From DASTFY01 sp963769115 (lineage in GTDB: Bacteria; Actinomycetota; Acidimicrobiia; Acidimicrobiales; Ilumatobacteraceae), in contig CAVYKN010000007.1 in assembly GCA_963769115.1 (NCBI GenBank), forward strand, positions 124,001-188,000: DNA of 64,000 nucleotides, written 5' to 3'. The notes beneath the pieces were generated by a model. The model saw only the letters and a program-made list of their open reading frames with translations, was not told the origin of the DNA and did not search any database. Below are positions 55,057 through 64,000 of the stretch, piece by piece (position 1 is the first letter of the stretch; the number at the start of each line of letters is the position of its first letter). The position numbers and the translations under genes were made by a program.

Positions 55057-58000
55057 GTCATCTCCTCGGTCAGCAGCGACCCGGGCTGGAGTCCGAGCGC
55101 CACGCGGAGCTGGTCGGCGTTGAGATCGGACAGCGAGCTGGAGGCCGGCAGCACGAGGTCGGCGACGTGGCGCTTGCCGGCCACGACCTCCTCGACCCGC
55201 TCGTCGACCGTGCCCGGGCACACCAGGCGGTGGGAGACGACCGTGCGGGTCTGGCCGATGCGCCAGGCCCGGTCTCTCGCCTGATCCTCGACGGCGGGGT
55301 TCCACCAGCGGTCGTAGAGGACGACGTGGCTGGCCGCGGTGAGGTTGAGCCCGGTCCCGCCGGCCTTGAGCGACAGGACCAGCGCGCCGGCCCCTTCGCC
55401 GGCCTGGAACTCGGCGATCATCCGGTCGCGCACGCCGCGGCTCAGGCTGCCGTCGTAGCACGACACCGGAGTGCCCGTGACCTCGGTGAGGTGCGCGGCC
55501 AGCTTCCGGCCCCACTCGGCGAAGTGGGTGAACACCAGGATGCGCTCGCCGGCCTCGAAGACCGATGCCACGATCTCCTCGAGCCGGGCCAGCTTGCCGG
55601 ACCGTCCGGCGAGTGGGCGTCCGTCGTCCTGGTAGGCGGAGGGGTGGTTGCAGATCTGCTTGAGCGCGGTGATGGCGGCCAGGATCGCCCCCTGCTTGCG
55701 CTCCCGCCCCACGTCGGCGGCGTCGGCCACCAGCCCGTCCAGCACGGCCTGGTACAGGCCGATCTGCTCGGGGGTCATCGTGCAGTGGTCGAGCTCGTCG
55801 ATGCGATCGGGCAGCTCGGCTGCCACCTCGGGCTCGGTCTTGGTGCGCCGGAAGACGAGGATGCCGTTCAGAGCCCGCAGCGCGGCCTCGCCCTCGCCGG
55901 CCATCTGCGCCACGAAGGCGGGCCTGGTACCGACGAGACCGGGGTTGGTGAAGTCGAGCAGCGCCCACAGGTCGCCGAGGCCGTTCTCGATCGGGGTCCC
56001 CGTGAGGACCACCCGGGTCGGGGCGGGCAGCCGGCGGAGCTGCTGCGCGGTCTCGCTGGCCGGGTTCTTGATGGCCTGCGCCTCGTCCAGCACGATGCGG
56101 GACCAGGTCCGCTCGGCCAGCGCGTCGACGTCGCGCACCGCGGTCCCGTAGGTGGTGATGACCACATCGGCGTCCGCCACCTCGGCCTCGAGCTCGTCCG
56201 CGGTCGCCCGTGATGCGCCGTGGTGCACGACGACGCGCAGGCTCGGGTGTGAAGCGGGCCGACTCCGCGGCCCAGTTCCCGACCACGGCGGGAGGCGCGA
56301 TCACGAGCACTGGCCCCTCACCGGCCGTGCGGGCGATGTGGGCGAGGACCGTCGGCGTCTTCCCCAGCCCCATGTCGAGCGCCAGGCAGCCGCCCAGCTC
56401 GGCGGCGTCCAGGAACGCCAGCCACGACAGGGCCTCGGCCTGGTAGCTCCGCAGCTCGCCGACGAACCCGGGGGGCTTCGTGACGGGCTCGTCGGCCACG
56501 GCCTGGGCCCGCTCGAAGAGATCGGTGGCCCAGCCCGCTCCGCTGAGCGCCACCCGTCCGAACGGTGACGGCTCCAGGCCGAGCCCCAGGCGGAGGATCT
56601 CGGCCCCCGAGAGCTGCGTGGTCTTGGCCCGCTCGGCCAGCGCGGCGGCCGCCTCTTTGAGGTCGACCCGGTCCAGCTCCACCCACCGGCCGCGGGCCTG
56701 GACGAGCGGTCGGGCCTCGGAGGCCAGCCGGGTGATCTCCGCCGCGGTCAGCTCGACGTCGTCGAACACCACCGACCAGCGCACGTTGCTGAGCTGGTGG
56801 GCGCCGACGTGCGACTCGCCGGTCGGCGCGCTGAACAGCTTGAGCGTGGGGCTGGGCCGGCGCCGGGACAGCGGCGGCACTCGCACCTCGAACCCGGCCG
56901 CGTCCAGCTCTGCGCCGTTGACGGTCATGAGCTCCCACGCCTCGTCCTGGCTGAGCACGACCTGGCCCCGGCGCATGGCCCCGGGCCGATGGAGGACGGG
57001 CAGGAGGCGTTCGAGCCGGACGAGCTCGTCGGTCAGCGGGCGGGACGGGCCGCCGTCACTGAGCGCCACCTCGATGGGCAGCAGCTGCCCCGTGGCGCCC
57101 GGGCCGAGCACCGAGAGGAACCACGCGCCGCCGGCGTCCGGTGGTTCGAGCTGCACGACGAGGCGGGGCCGGCGAGGTGACGTCACCGACTTCGACCACA
57201 CCTCGAGGCGCCGGGCCACCTGACCGGCCGGGCCCGCCGGGACCCGGAAGGTGGATCCGTCGAGCCGCGTGGTGAATGCCTCGGCGATCGCCGCGGTGGT
57301 CGTGGTCGTCGGCGGTGGCGCCGGCAGCTCCAACCGGCCGGCCGCCTCGCTGACGATGGCGTCGACCACGGCGGTCATGACGGCCATCACCGTGGCCCGC
57401 GGCGTGGCCGGGGCCAGCACGACGACCGGTCCGGGCATGGCGGCGGCGAGCTGGTCGAGCTCGGCCTCGTCGACCAGGGCCGGCAACCAGGTGACCGACG
57501 CCTCCTGCCCCCGGCCGTCGGCCGCCCGGGCCGTGCGCAGGGTCGGGACGACGGCGCCGGCGGTCACGAGGCGCACGGCGAGCAACGCCACCCGCCCCAG
57601 CCACAGCACGCTCGGGCCGACCTGGTCGCCGTGCGAGCCGCTGCCCACGTCGGCCAGCCACCCGAGGGACTCCCGCACGGGGATGCTCAGCGCCTCGGCG
57701 CGAGCGCCCGACGGCAGCGGCACATCAGCGTGCAGGTTCCACCCGACGGCCGGACCGCCGACCGCTTCCAGGAGATCGGCGAGGTCGTCGTTGGTGGTCG
57801 AGACCGTGCCCGGACCACCGGCCCAGACGACCACCTGCCCCGCCGACCACGAGGCCTGGAGCTGGATGCGACCCATGACCTCGGCCAGGTCGGACGGCGA
57901 CGGCGTGCTGTCCCCGTCGGAGAGCAGCGAAGCGACGGCCTGGAGCCGGGCCAGGTCGTCCTCGAAGTCGGCGACGGCCAGCTCGCGCCCCTGCCCGCGC

Positions 58001-58167
58001 AGATCGCGGACCGAGGCCAGGCTGTCCTCGGTGTCGCGGATCAGGCGATCGACCGTGTGGAGCCAGCGCCTGGGATCCCCTTCCAGGAGCGCGCGCTGCT
58101 CATCCGTGGCCCGTCCTTCGGCCACCGCCCAGGTCGCCAGCTCAAGTTCTCGTGTGGCGTCGTGCAT
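55053..58167 (-). CDS. SNF2-family DNA-dependent ATPase/helicase, frameshifted
   Basis: About 1038 residues. The first 580 form the N-terminal region usual in bacterial HelZ-like SNF2 proteins, then helicase motifs: motif I LDMGLGKTPTVLAHI, Ia VLVIAPPAVVGNW, II IVLDEAQAIKN (DEAQ), III LTGTPIENG, IV ILVFTHFAEWGR, V SLKAGGTGLNLTAASH and VI DQARDRAWRIGQTR. One frame change near 56250 lies between Ia and II. ATG at 58167 (MHDATRELELATWAVAEG). Mycobacterial Rv2101 is a similar protein. It likely remodels protein-DNA complexes; no defence neighbours are seen. Confidence 0.85.
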
Positions 58168-58341
58168 CGATCGGCAGCGCTCCCTGCGCCGCTCTCGCCG
58201 CCCAACGGGGACGGCAAGTCCGTCGCGTGGCGTCTCGGAGCTCGACCCGACCGTCTCCACCGCTCATCGGGAGCGGGACGCCAGACGGCCAGGATACCCG
58301 ACGGATGCCGATGTCGCGACCCCTCCCGGCGTGCCGTGCTG

Positions 58342-58629
58342 TCAGCGCCCCTCGACGAGGAGGGCGAACCCGTCCGTGCTGCCCTGTCGCAGGCCGATGA
58401 TCTCCTGGTAGGCCGGCGAGTCGTACCAGGCCCGGAAGGCGTCGCGGTCGGGGAACTCGAGCACGACCACACGTGGACCCTTCGGCTCCCCCTCGATCGT
58501 CTCCGCCGCGTTGGTCGACACCTTCACGGCCACGTCGTGGCCCTTGAGCGTGGCGCCCACCGAGGCGCGGTACTCGTCGAGCAGCGCGGGATCGGTGATC
58601 GCGGCGTTGACGATCAGGTAGGTCGGCAT
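58342..58629 (-). CDS. DUF1330 protein
   Basis: 95 residues, complete. MPTYLIVNAAITDPALLDEY and RVVVLEFPDRDAFRAWYDSP followed by SPAYQEIIGLRQGST are DUF1330 hallmarks (dimeric alpha-beta ferredoxin-like fold, related to antibiotic monooxygenase/EthD folds). No function is established for the family. Confidence 0.9.
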   Translation of the reverse strand: MPTYLIVNAAITDPALLDEYRASVGATLKGHDVAVKVSTNAAETIEGEPKGPRVVVLEFPDRDAFRAWYDSPAYQEIIGLRQGSTDGFALLVEGR

Positions 58630-58661
58630 GGCCGCAGTCTGGCAGCCGTTCGGTCAGTCGG

Positions 58662-59864
58662 TCAGGCGAGCGCCCGTCCCATGGCGTCGGCGATGACGGC
58701 GGCCGCGGCGGCCACGCCGGACGAGCCGGTCGGTGCGCCGATGGCGGCCAGCGCGGCCTCGATGGTGCCGAGGGTCCCGAGGATCATCGGCGGGTTGAGG
58801 TGGCCCATGTGCCCGATGCGGAAGCCCCGGCCGTCGTGGTCGCCCAGTCCGACCCCGAGCGTGAGGCCGGCCTGGTCGAAGCAGACCGCCCGTAGGCGGT
58901 CGGCGTCGATCGCGCCGCCGAGGATCATCGTGACCGAGTTGGCCCGCGCCGACGGATCGGTGATGTTCAGCTCGAGGCCGTCCGGCGCGCCCCAGGCCTC
59001 CACCGCGGCGCGCACCGCGTCGGCCAGCACGGCGTGCCGGCGCCACGCGGCCTCCAGCCCCTCTTCCTCGATCATGACGAGCGCCTCGCGCAGGCCGAAC
59101 AGGTGCGGGATCGGCGGTGTGCCGCAGTAGCGGAGGTAGTGGGGCTCGTCAGTGGCCCGCGAGGTCCAATCCCAGTACCACGTGCGCAGATCCGCCGTGG
59201 CGTGAGCCTCCCACGCCCGCGGGCCGGCCCATACGAACCCCAGGCCCGGCGGCACCATCAGGCCCTTCTGCGAGGCGCCGACGGTGACGTCCACCCCCCA
59301 GGCGTCCATCTCGTAGCGCTCGGAGCCGAGCGAGGCGATGCCATCGACCATGAGTAGGGCCGGGTGGTCGGCGGCGTCCATGGCGGCCCGGATGGCCTCG
59401 ATGTCGTTGCGCACCGACGTCCCGGTGTCGACGTGGGCGACGAGCACGGCCTTGATGGCGCGATCGGTGTCCGCCGCCAGGTGCTCCTCGACCTGCGCGG
59501 GGTCGACGGCGCGGCGGTCGGGTGCGGCCAGCTCCTCCGTCTTCACGCCCGCGAACGCGGCCATCTCCCCCCAGGCGCGGGCGAAGGGCCCGGACGTGAG
59601 CACGAGGATGCGATCACCTCGCGAGAGGGTGTTGCTGAGCGCCATCTCCCAGGCGCCGTGGCCGTTGGCGATGGCGATGAACGGCCGGGCCGTGGTCCGG
59701 GCCACGGCGGGCAGCCGCTCGATCACCTCGTTGGAGACGTCGATCAGCTCGCCGCCGTAGATGTTGGGCATCGCCCGGTGCATGGCCGACAGGACGCGGT
59801 CGGGCACCACCGACGGGCCCGGTATGGCCACGAGCTCGCGGCCGGCGCTAAGGGACTGGTTCAC
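58662..59864 (-). CDS. Class V aminotransferase (serine/alanine-glyoxylate type)
   Basis: 400 residues from GTG 59864. PLP enzyme: NGHGAWEMALSNTLSRGD binds cofactor phosphate, VDGIASLGSERYEMDAWGVD holds the ring Asp, and the Schiff-base Lys is in VGASQKGLMVPPG. FRIGHMGHLNPPM is the C-terminal signature of serine-glyoxylate or alanine-glyoxylate aminotransferases and related purine-catabolism enzymes. The amino donor is not clear. The frame is intact. Confidence 0.9.
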   Translation of the reverse strand: MNQSLSAGRELVAIPGPSVVPDRVLSAMHRAMPNIYGGELIDVSNEVIERLPAVARTTARPFIAIANGHGAWEMALSNTLSRGDRILVLTSGPFARAWGEMAAFAGVKTEELAAPDRRAVDPAQVEEHLAADTDRAIKAVLVAHVDTGTSVRNDIEAIRAAMDAADHPALLMVDGIASLGSERYEMDAWGVDVTVGASQKGLMVPPGLGFVWAGPRAWEAHATADLRTWYWDWTSRATDEPHYLRYCGTPPIPHLFGLREALVMIEEEGLEAAWRRHAVLADAVRAAVEAWGAPDGLELNITDPSARANSVTMILGGAIDADRLRAVCFDQAGLTLGVGLGDHDGRGFRIGHMGHLNPPMILGTLGTIEAALAAIGAPTGSSGVAAAAAVIADAMGRALA

Positions 59865-59935
59865 GACGCCGAGTCTGTCAGCCCGCCCTGCGATATCCGT
59901 TGGTCCGTCCGGTCCGTGCTCGACAGACTCCCGGC

Positions 59936-60901
59936 GTGCCCGCCGTCGACCTGCGCCCCCTGAGCATGCACGAGCTGGAGGACGTGTGCGCGCTCGTCAA
60001 CCGCTTCGAGCGGTTTCACGGGATCCCGAGAGTGCTCCTGGTCGACGAGCTGCGCGAGGAAATGGAGTCCCCGCACCTCGATGTGGCCGCCGACACCCGC
60101 GCCGCCTTCGTCGACGGCGAGCTGGCGGGCTGGGCGTGGATCTGGAACCCGCCCTCCGAGGCGTCGCAGGAGCGGGCCTATCTCCACGGCGAGGTGGACC
60201 CCGCCCACGCCGGGCAGGGCGTCGGCCGGGAGCTGATGGCGTGGAGCCTCTCCCGCGCCGAGGAGCGCCTGCGCAGCCGGGACCACGATCTGCCCCGCTA
60301 CGTACGGGTCGACGCCTACGACTTCCTCGAGGCCAACCACCGGCTGTACGCACGGATGGGGTTCGAGCCCGTGCGCTGGTTCGAGGAGCTCGTGCGGCCT
60401 CTCGAGCACCTTCCCGACCTCGACCTCCCCGACGCGCTCGAGCTGGTGCCGTGGCCGGACGACCGGGATGAAGAGCTGCGTCTCATGCGCAACGCCGCCT
60501 TCGCCGACCACTGGGGCTCGACGCCGGTCGCCGCCGTGGACTGGGAGGGCATCACGCGGGGGCACGGGTCCCGGCCGGACCTGTCCGTCCTCGCCGTGGA
60601 GAAGGCCACGGGGCAAGTGGTGGCCCTGTGCCTCGCCCACGCCTACCCGGAGGACGACGCGCTGACCGGGCGGCGGGAGGCCTGGATCGAGAACCTGGCC
60701 ACCGTGAAGGAGTGGCGGGGGCGCGGCGTGGCGTCGGCGCTGATCGCCGCGTCGTTGAAGATCTTTGCCGCGGACGGCTTCACGCACGCCATGCTCGGCG
60801 TCGACGCCGACAACCCCACGGGCGCGCACCGCCTCTACAAGGCTCTCGGCTTCGAGCGCGAACGGCGATCGATCACGCACCAGATCGAGGTGGTGCGGTA
60901 G
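59936..60901 (+). CDS. Tandem GNAT N-acetyltransferase
   Basis: 321 residues with two GNAT domains. First: VDPAHAGQGVGRELMAWSLS is the acetyl-CoA loop near residue 100, and YDFLEANHRLYARMGFEPVR its end. Second: TVKEWRGRGVASALIAASLK with VDADNPTGAHRLYKALGFER. The layout is that of mycothiol synthase (MshD)-like proteins, but I cannot claim MshD without alignment. GTG at 59936. It abuts the convergent amidohydrolase gene with no gap. Confidence 0.82.
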   Translation: MPAVDLRPLSMHELEDVCALVNRFERFHGIPRVLLVDELREEMESPHLDVAADTRAAFVDGELAGWAWIWNPPSEASQERAYLHGEVDPAHAGQGVGRELMAWSLSRAEERLRSRDHDLPRYVRVDAYDFLEANHRLYARMGFEPVRWFEELVRPLEHLPDLDLPDALELVPWPDDRDEELRLMRNAAFADHWGSTPVAAVDWEGITRGHGSRPDLSVLAVEKATGQVVALCLAHAYPEDDALTGRREAWIENLATVKEWRGRGVASALIAASLKIFAADGFTHAMLGVDADNPTGAHRLYKALGFERERRSITHQIEVVR

Positions 60902-62197
60902 TCAGACGCCGTAGAGGCGAGCGGCGTTGCCGCCCAGGATGAGGTCCTTGGCTTCCGTCGTGATCGCCGGGTAGCCGTAGCGCTCCTGCGCCTCGGGCGT
61001 GATCTCGAAGGCCCGGAAGGCGTCGATCTGACCCTGCGGGGAGCCGTACCAGATCGAGTCCGTTCCCCACAGGATGCGCTCGGGCCCGAGGAACGTCAGC
61101 AGCTTGCCGAGCACATGACCCGCGCTGTCGAGGTCGCGGCTGAGGTTGAACCAGGTGCTGCCCAGCTCGGCGTAGACGTTCCCGCCGGGGCCGATGCCCG
61201 CCGCCCGGAGGCTGGCGATGAGACGGTCGACGCCCCGGAGCTGCTCAGGGGGCACGTCGGCCTGGAACGGACCCTCGGGCGCGGCGAGCTCCCAGCCCGA
61301 GTGGTAGACGACGATGGTGGCGTCGGGATGGGCCGCGGCCGCGGGGCCGACGTCGGCCGGGGACGCCGCCGGCGCCTCGCCGCCCAGTCCCTTGTGGACG
61401 GCGAGGATCGGCCGGCCGAGGGCCACGGCCTGGGTCAGCAGCGCGTCGCCGCGCTCGTCGTCGAGCCGGTACTGGTCCGGGGCGTGCGTGTAGGTCTTCC
61501 AGGCCGCTACCGGGTAGGTGGCGGCGTCGGCGGCCATGCCGTCGAGCGCGCCCTGGAGCGGACCGCTGGCCGGGAACACCGGCGCCTGGAGCAGGAGCCG
61601 CTGGTCGGGGCCGAGCTCGGCCAGGCGCACGCGGGCTCGCTCCATGATGTCGACGGCGAGCGGGCTGTCGCGTCCTGCGAACGGCAGGCCGGACAGGACG
61701 CCGATGCGGGTGTCGCTCTGACCGAACACCAGGTCGAGGAACACGTCCTGCGTGAAGCACAGGCGGGGATCGGGTCCGCAGTCCGCCTGGGGGAAGCCGC
61801 CGCCGAAGCCCCCGGTGTTGCGGTCGGGATCGAGGAAGTGGAGCTGGACGTCCATGACGAGCCCATCGCGGTCGAGCACGGAGGACGCCGCGGCCGGGTC
61901 GAGCGTGGTGGCCGTCGAGGTGGCGGACGTCGTGCTCGACGCCGGCACGGTGAAGGTGGCGCTGCTCGACGGCCGGCCCTGGCTGGCCCGCTCCTCCGAC
62001 GTGCACGCGGCGAGCGCTGACAGGACCGAAGCCGATGCCGCGGCCGTGCGCAGCAGCTCTCGCCGCGACACCGCGCCGCGCCGGACGAGGTCCTCCATCG
62101 CCCGCCGCGCGCGCCGCGCGGCTTCCTCCACCACCGGTGTCGGCGGCGGCGGGTCGTACTCGTCACTGGACCGCGGTCCGAGGTCGAGCGGGCGCAC
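60902..62197 (-). CDS. Exported amidohydrolase-family protein (Tat/lipoprotein signal)
   Basis: About 431 residues. N-terminal SRRELLRTAAASASVLSALA is Tat-like and ends in the lipobox LSALAAC, followed by a Thr/Ser linker. The catalytic domain is of the Amidohydrolase_2 type: VMDVQLHFLDP (in place of the H-x-H strand), LAVHKGLGG, IVVYHSGWEL and LWGTDSIWYGSP (final Asp); the end KDLILGGNAARLYGV is typical of the family. The first metal motif is altered (D-x-Q-L-H). GTG at 62197 is the chosen start. Substrate unknown. Confidence 0.8.
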   Translation of the reverse strand: MRPLDLGPRSSDEYDPPPPTPVVEEAARRARRAMEDLVRRGAVSRRELLRTAAASASVLSALAACTSEERASQGRPSSSATFTVPASSTTSATSTATTLDPAAASSVLDRDGLVMDVQLHFLDPDRNTGGFGGGFPQADCGPDPRLCFTQDVFLDLVFGQSDTRIGVLSGLPFAGRDSPLAVDIMERARVRLAELGPDQRLLLQAPVFPASGPLQGALDGMAADAATYPVAAWKTYTHAPDQYRLDDERGDALLTQAVALGRPILAVHKGLGGEAPAASPADVGPAAAAHPDATIVVYHSGWELAAPEGPFQADVPPEQLRGVDRLIASLRAAGIGPGGNVYAELGSTWFNLSRDLDSAGHVLGKLLTFLGPERILWGTDSIWYGSPQGQIDAFRAFEITPEAQERYGYPAITTEAKDLILGGNAARLYGV

Positions 62198-62222
62198 CGA
62201 CCGACAGTCTGCTGTAATCCGA

Positions 62223-63743
62223 TCAGCAGGTGGGAGCGCCGATGCTGGGATCGGCGGGGGGTGCCGCGGCGTCGAGCGTGTTCCCGACCAGCATGCGGAT
62301 GCGGGCGACATCAGGGTTCGCCGGCTTGATCACCGGGGGCACGAGCACGAGGGTTCGTGCGCGCGACACGTCGACGAGGCTGAAGACTCGTACCAGGTCA
62401 CCCAAGCGCTCGCGCGGGATGTCGGACCGGAACGCGCCTTCGACGGCGGACGCCAACCCCAGGTAGTTGACGGCCAGGTCGGTCGGCTTCGTCCCGCCGG
62501 CGACGGCGGCGAGCAGGCAGCGCTGGCGCTTCATGCGCGAGTAGTCCGAGTCCTTCTCGCGGGAGCGCACGAACGAGAGCGCCATCGCCCCGTTCATGTT
62601 GACCGGGCCCGGGCCGACCGACGGCGCCTCCTTCGTCTGCCCGTCGATGTTCGGCACGAGGTGCACGTTGGTGGAGAGGTTGACGGTGACGCCGCCGAGG
62701 GCGTCGATGATCCGCATGAAGCCGACCATGTCGACGAGCACGTAGTTGTCGATCGGGATGCCGAGCAGCTCGGCCAGCCCGCCCTTGACCGCCTGCGCGG
62801 GATCCAGCCCGAGCTCGGGATGGGTGGACACGTAGGGGAAGAGGGCGTTGGCCAGGTCGTCGAAGCCGCCGGGGAAGCGGTCGCGCAGCGGGCCGGGCGG
62901 CATGGGCAGGTGCTTCAGGTTGCGGGGGACCGAGATGCTGGCCAGGTCACCCGTCTGGCGGTCGACGCTGACCACGATCATGGTGTCGGTCCGCAGCCCC
63001 CAGCGGTTCGGCCCGGCATCGCCGCCGAGGAGCGCGATGTTCCACCGACCGGGGGCGAGCGGCGGCGTCGTCGGGACGGTCGTGGGCGGGGCGGTCGTGG
63101 GCGGGACGGTCGTGGTGGTCGCGGGGGCGACGGTCACCGACGCTGTGGTGGTCGGTTCGATCGTGGTCGTGATGCCGAGGTCGGCCAGAGGGCTCGGCTG
63201 GGCGACCTGCACGTCTCCCGAGCCGGCGAACACGGTGTCGAGCAACGTGTCCTGGCGCACGGTGACCAGCGCGAAGACGGTGCCGGGGAGCAGTGCGGCC
63301 ACGCCGACCGTCACCACGAGGAGGGTGCCCGCGACGCGAGCGCCGCGGCGTCCGACGCGAGCCGGCCACGAGGCGAGCGCGGCGTCAGCGGCCGCCATGT
63401 AGCAGAACAGCGCCCAGGCCAGTCCGGCGACGCACAAGGCGCGGAGCGTGCCGGAATCCACCGACCAGTCGACGAGCGTGGCCCGGTCGTGTTGCGCCGC
63501 CCACACCAGGCCGGCGACGACGGCCACGGTCGGGAGGGCGAACAGGGCCGCCGCCCGCCAGCGGCGTTCGATCGCCTGCCCGGTGCCCGGCACGAGGGCC
63601 GACGCGACGGCGCAGCCGAGAGCCCGGGGCACGGACCGACGCCTCCGCCGCCGCTGGGGCGCGACGGTCTGAACCGTCCGCCCACCCGTAGGCCCCACTC
63701 TCGTGTGGGGATCCGGAGGACCCCACGGAGGGCTCTGCGCCAT
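62223..63743 (-). CDS. LytR-CpsA-Psr (LCP) family wall-polymer transferase
   Basis: 506 residues. Two or three membrane segments lie in the N-terminal 160 residues, with a Thr/Pro-rich spacer and then the LCP domain: IALLGGDAGPNRWGLRTDTM, ISVPRNLKH, FDDLANALFPY, IDNYVLVDMVGFMRIIDALG, and the Arg-rich FVRSREKDSDYSRMKRQRCL. LCP proteins attach teichoic-acid-like or arabinogalactan-like polymers to peptidoglycan. ATG at 63743. The frame is intact. Confidence 0.92.
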   Translation of the reverse strand: MAQSPPWGPPDPHTRVGPTGGRTVQTVAPQRRRRRRSVPRALGCAVASALVPGTGQAIERRWRAAALFALPTVAVVAGLVWAAQHDRATLVDWSVDSGTLRALCVAGLAWALFCYMAAADAALASWPARVGRRGARVAGTLLVVTVGVAALLPGTVFALVTVRQDTLLDTVFAGSGDVQVAQPSPLADLGITTTIEPTTTASVTVAPATTTTVPPTTAPPTTVPTTPPLAPGRWNIALLGGDAGPNRWGLRTDTMIVVSVDRQTGDLASISVPRNLKHLPMPPGPLRDRFPGGFDDLANALFPYVSTHPELGLDPAQAVKGGLAELLGIPIDNYVLVDMVGFMRIIDALGGVTVNLSTNVHLVPNIDGQTKEAPSVGPGPVNMNGAMALSFVRSREKDSDYSRMKRQRCLLAAVAGGTKPTDLAVNYLGLASAVEGAFRSDIPRERLGDLVRVFSLVDVSRARTLVLVPPVIKPANPDVARIRMLVGNTLDAAAPPADPSIGAPTC

Positions 63744-63777
63744 GGCGGCGCCAAGCGTAGCGAAGGCCGTCGCACGC

Positions 63778-63826
63778 GTTCTGGTCAGCCGTCATCGCGC
63801 TCGGCGCGACTCCGGCTGACCAGAAC
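63778..63826. terminator. Long perfect hairpin between two minus-strand genes
   Basis: GTTCTGGTCAGCCG (63778-63791) is the exact reverse complement of 63813-63826. The 21-base loop itself can pair CGCGC with GCGCG. It lies 18 bases after the stop of the truncated gene at the window edge and before the LCP gene, so it is probably a terminator. Confidence 0.65.
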
Positions 63827-63844
63827 GGTCGGGAGGGTGGTGGC

Positions 63845-64000
63845 TCAGCCTGTGGTGCTCGGGGCCTCGGTCGTCGGCGCCTCGGTCGTCGGTGACTCCT
63901 CGCCGTCATCGTCGGCCTCGTCGGCGTCGCCGCCGCGTCCGGTGAAGGTCTTGTTCACCAGCTCGTCCAACCGCCCTTCGAAGGCGGCGGTGTTGGCGTC
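63845..64000 (-). CDS. C-terminal end of a gene running off the window
   Basis: Only the last 51 residues are present: NTAAFEGRLDELVNKTFTGR, an acidic run (DADEADDDGEE) and a TTEAPTTEAPSTTG tail with a stop at 63845. The Thr/Glu/Pro repeat tail is typical of exported proteins, and the neighbour suggests a second LCP protein or another wall-associated protein. Identity cannot be decided. Confidence 0.55.
   Translation of the reverse strand, partial: DANTAAFEGRLDELVNKTFTGRGGDADEADDDGEESPTTEAPTTEAPSTTG

Overview
The window is very GC-rich, dense and free of RNA genes. It reads like the chromosome of a high-GC Gram-positive, most likely a free-living actinobacterium of the Acidimicrobiia type. 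The support is indirect: a DUF222/HNH (13E12-type) protein, a mycothiol-type DinB protein, a LytR-CpsA-Psr protein, a wax ester synthase, many GTG/TTG starts, and a lipid-droplet regulator resembling those of mycobacteria and rhodococci. The taxonomic call is inference.

Layout. 0-4 kb: a cut-off unknown gene, a PhoD-like phosphatase and a DUF222/HNH gene, all frameshifted. 4-8.4 kb: lipid metabolism (WS/DGAT, acyl-CoA dehydrogenase, DUF35 protein, thiolase). 8.4-11.3 kb: Kelch lipoprotein, dienelactone hydrolase, DinB protein. 11.3-12.8 kb: a candidate lipid-droplet locus, with an MLDSR/Rv0474-like XRE regulator between two phasin-like genes and three evenly spaced operator-like sites. 12.8-22.1 kb: a methyl-transfer cluster (stand-alone core MetE; on the other strand a TIR protein, BHMT-like enzyme, class I methyltransferase, MetE-MetF fusion and amidase). 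22.3-25.6 kb: CAP lipoprotein, small unknown, Gfo/Idh oxidoreductase and secreted serine protease.

25.6-45.2 kb is the centrepiece: an inositol (cyclitol) catabolic island. A LacI regulator and one Gfo/Idh enzyme diverge from a tightly overlapped operon: iolE-like, sugar-binding protein, very long permease, ATPase, iolC, Cgl0158-like aldolase, iolB, D-2-hydroxyacid dehydrogenase, Gfo/Idh, iolD, SDR, iolG. A LacI-type palindrome sits next to a good promoter in front of it. Facing it is a four-gene operon: a MocD-like di-iron membrane oxygenase, a Rieske ferredoxin (MocE-like), its reductase (MocF-like) and a divergent PanB-like protein. The combination suggests that an O-methylated cyclitol or rhizopine-like compound is oxidatively demethylated and fed into the iol pathway. 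iolA is not in the window.

45.2-64 kb: beta-propeller lipoprotein, PhzF protein, HD-domain protein with a di-iron ligand set, then a possible second demethylation locus (MFS exporter, glycosidase-like protein, LigM/DesA-type folate-dependent O-demethylase, aldo/keto reductase). After these come a SNF2 helicase with a small partner, DUF1330 protein, class V aminotransferase, double-GNAT protein, Tat-type amidohydrolase, LCP protein and the cut-off end of another gene.

Caution: 18 genes contain one or more apparent single-base frameshifts while their neighbours are intact. This pattern fits residual sequencing error better than mass gene decay. Joined coordinates for those genes are my reconstruction.
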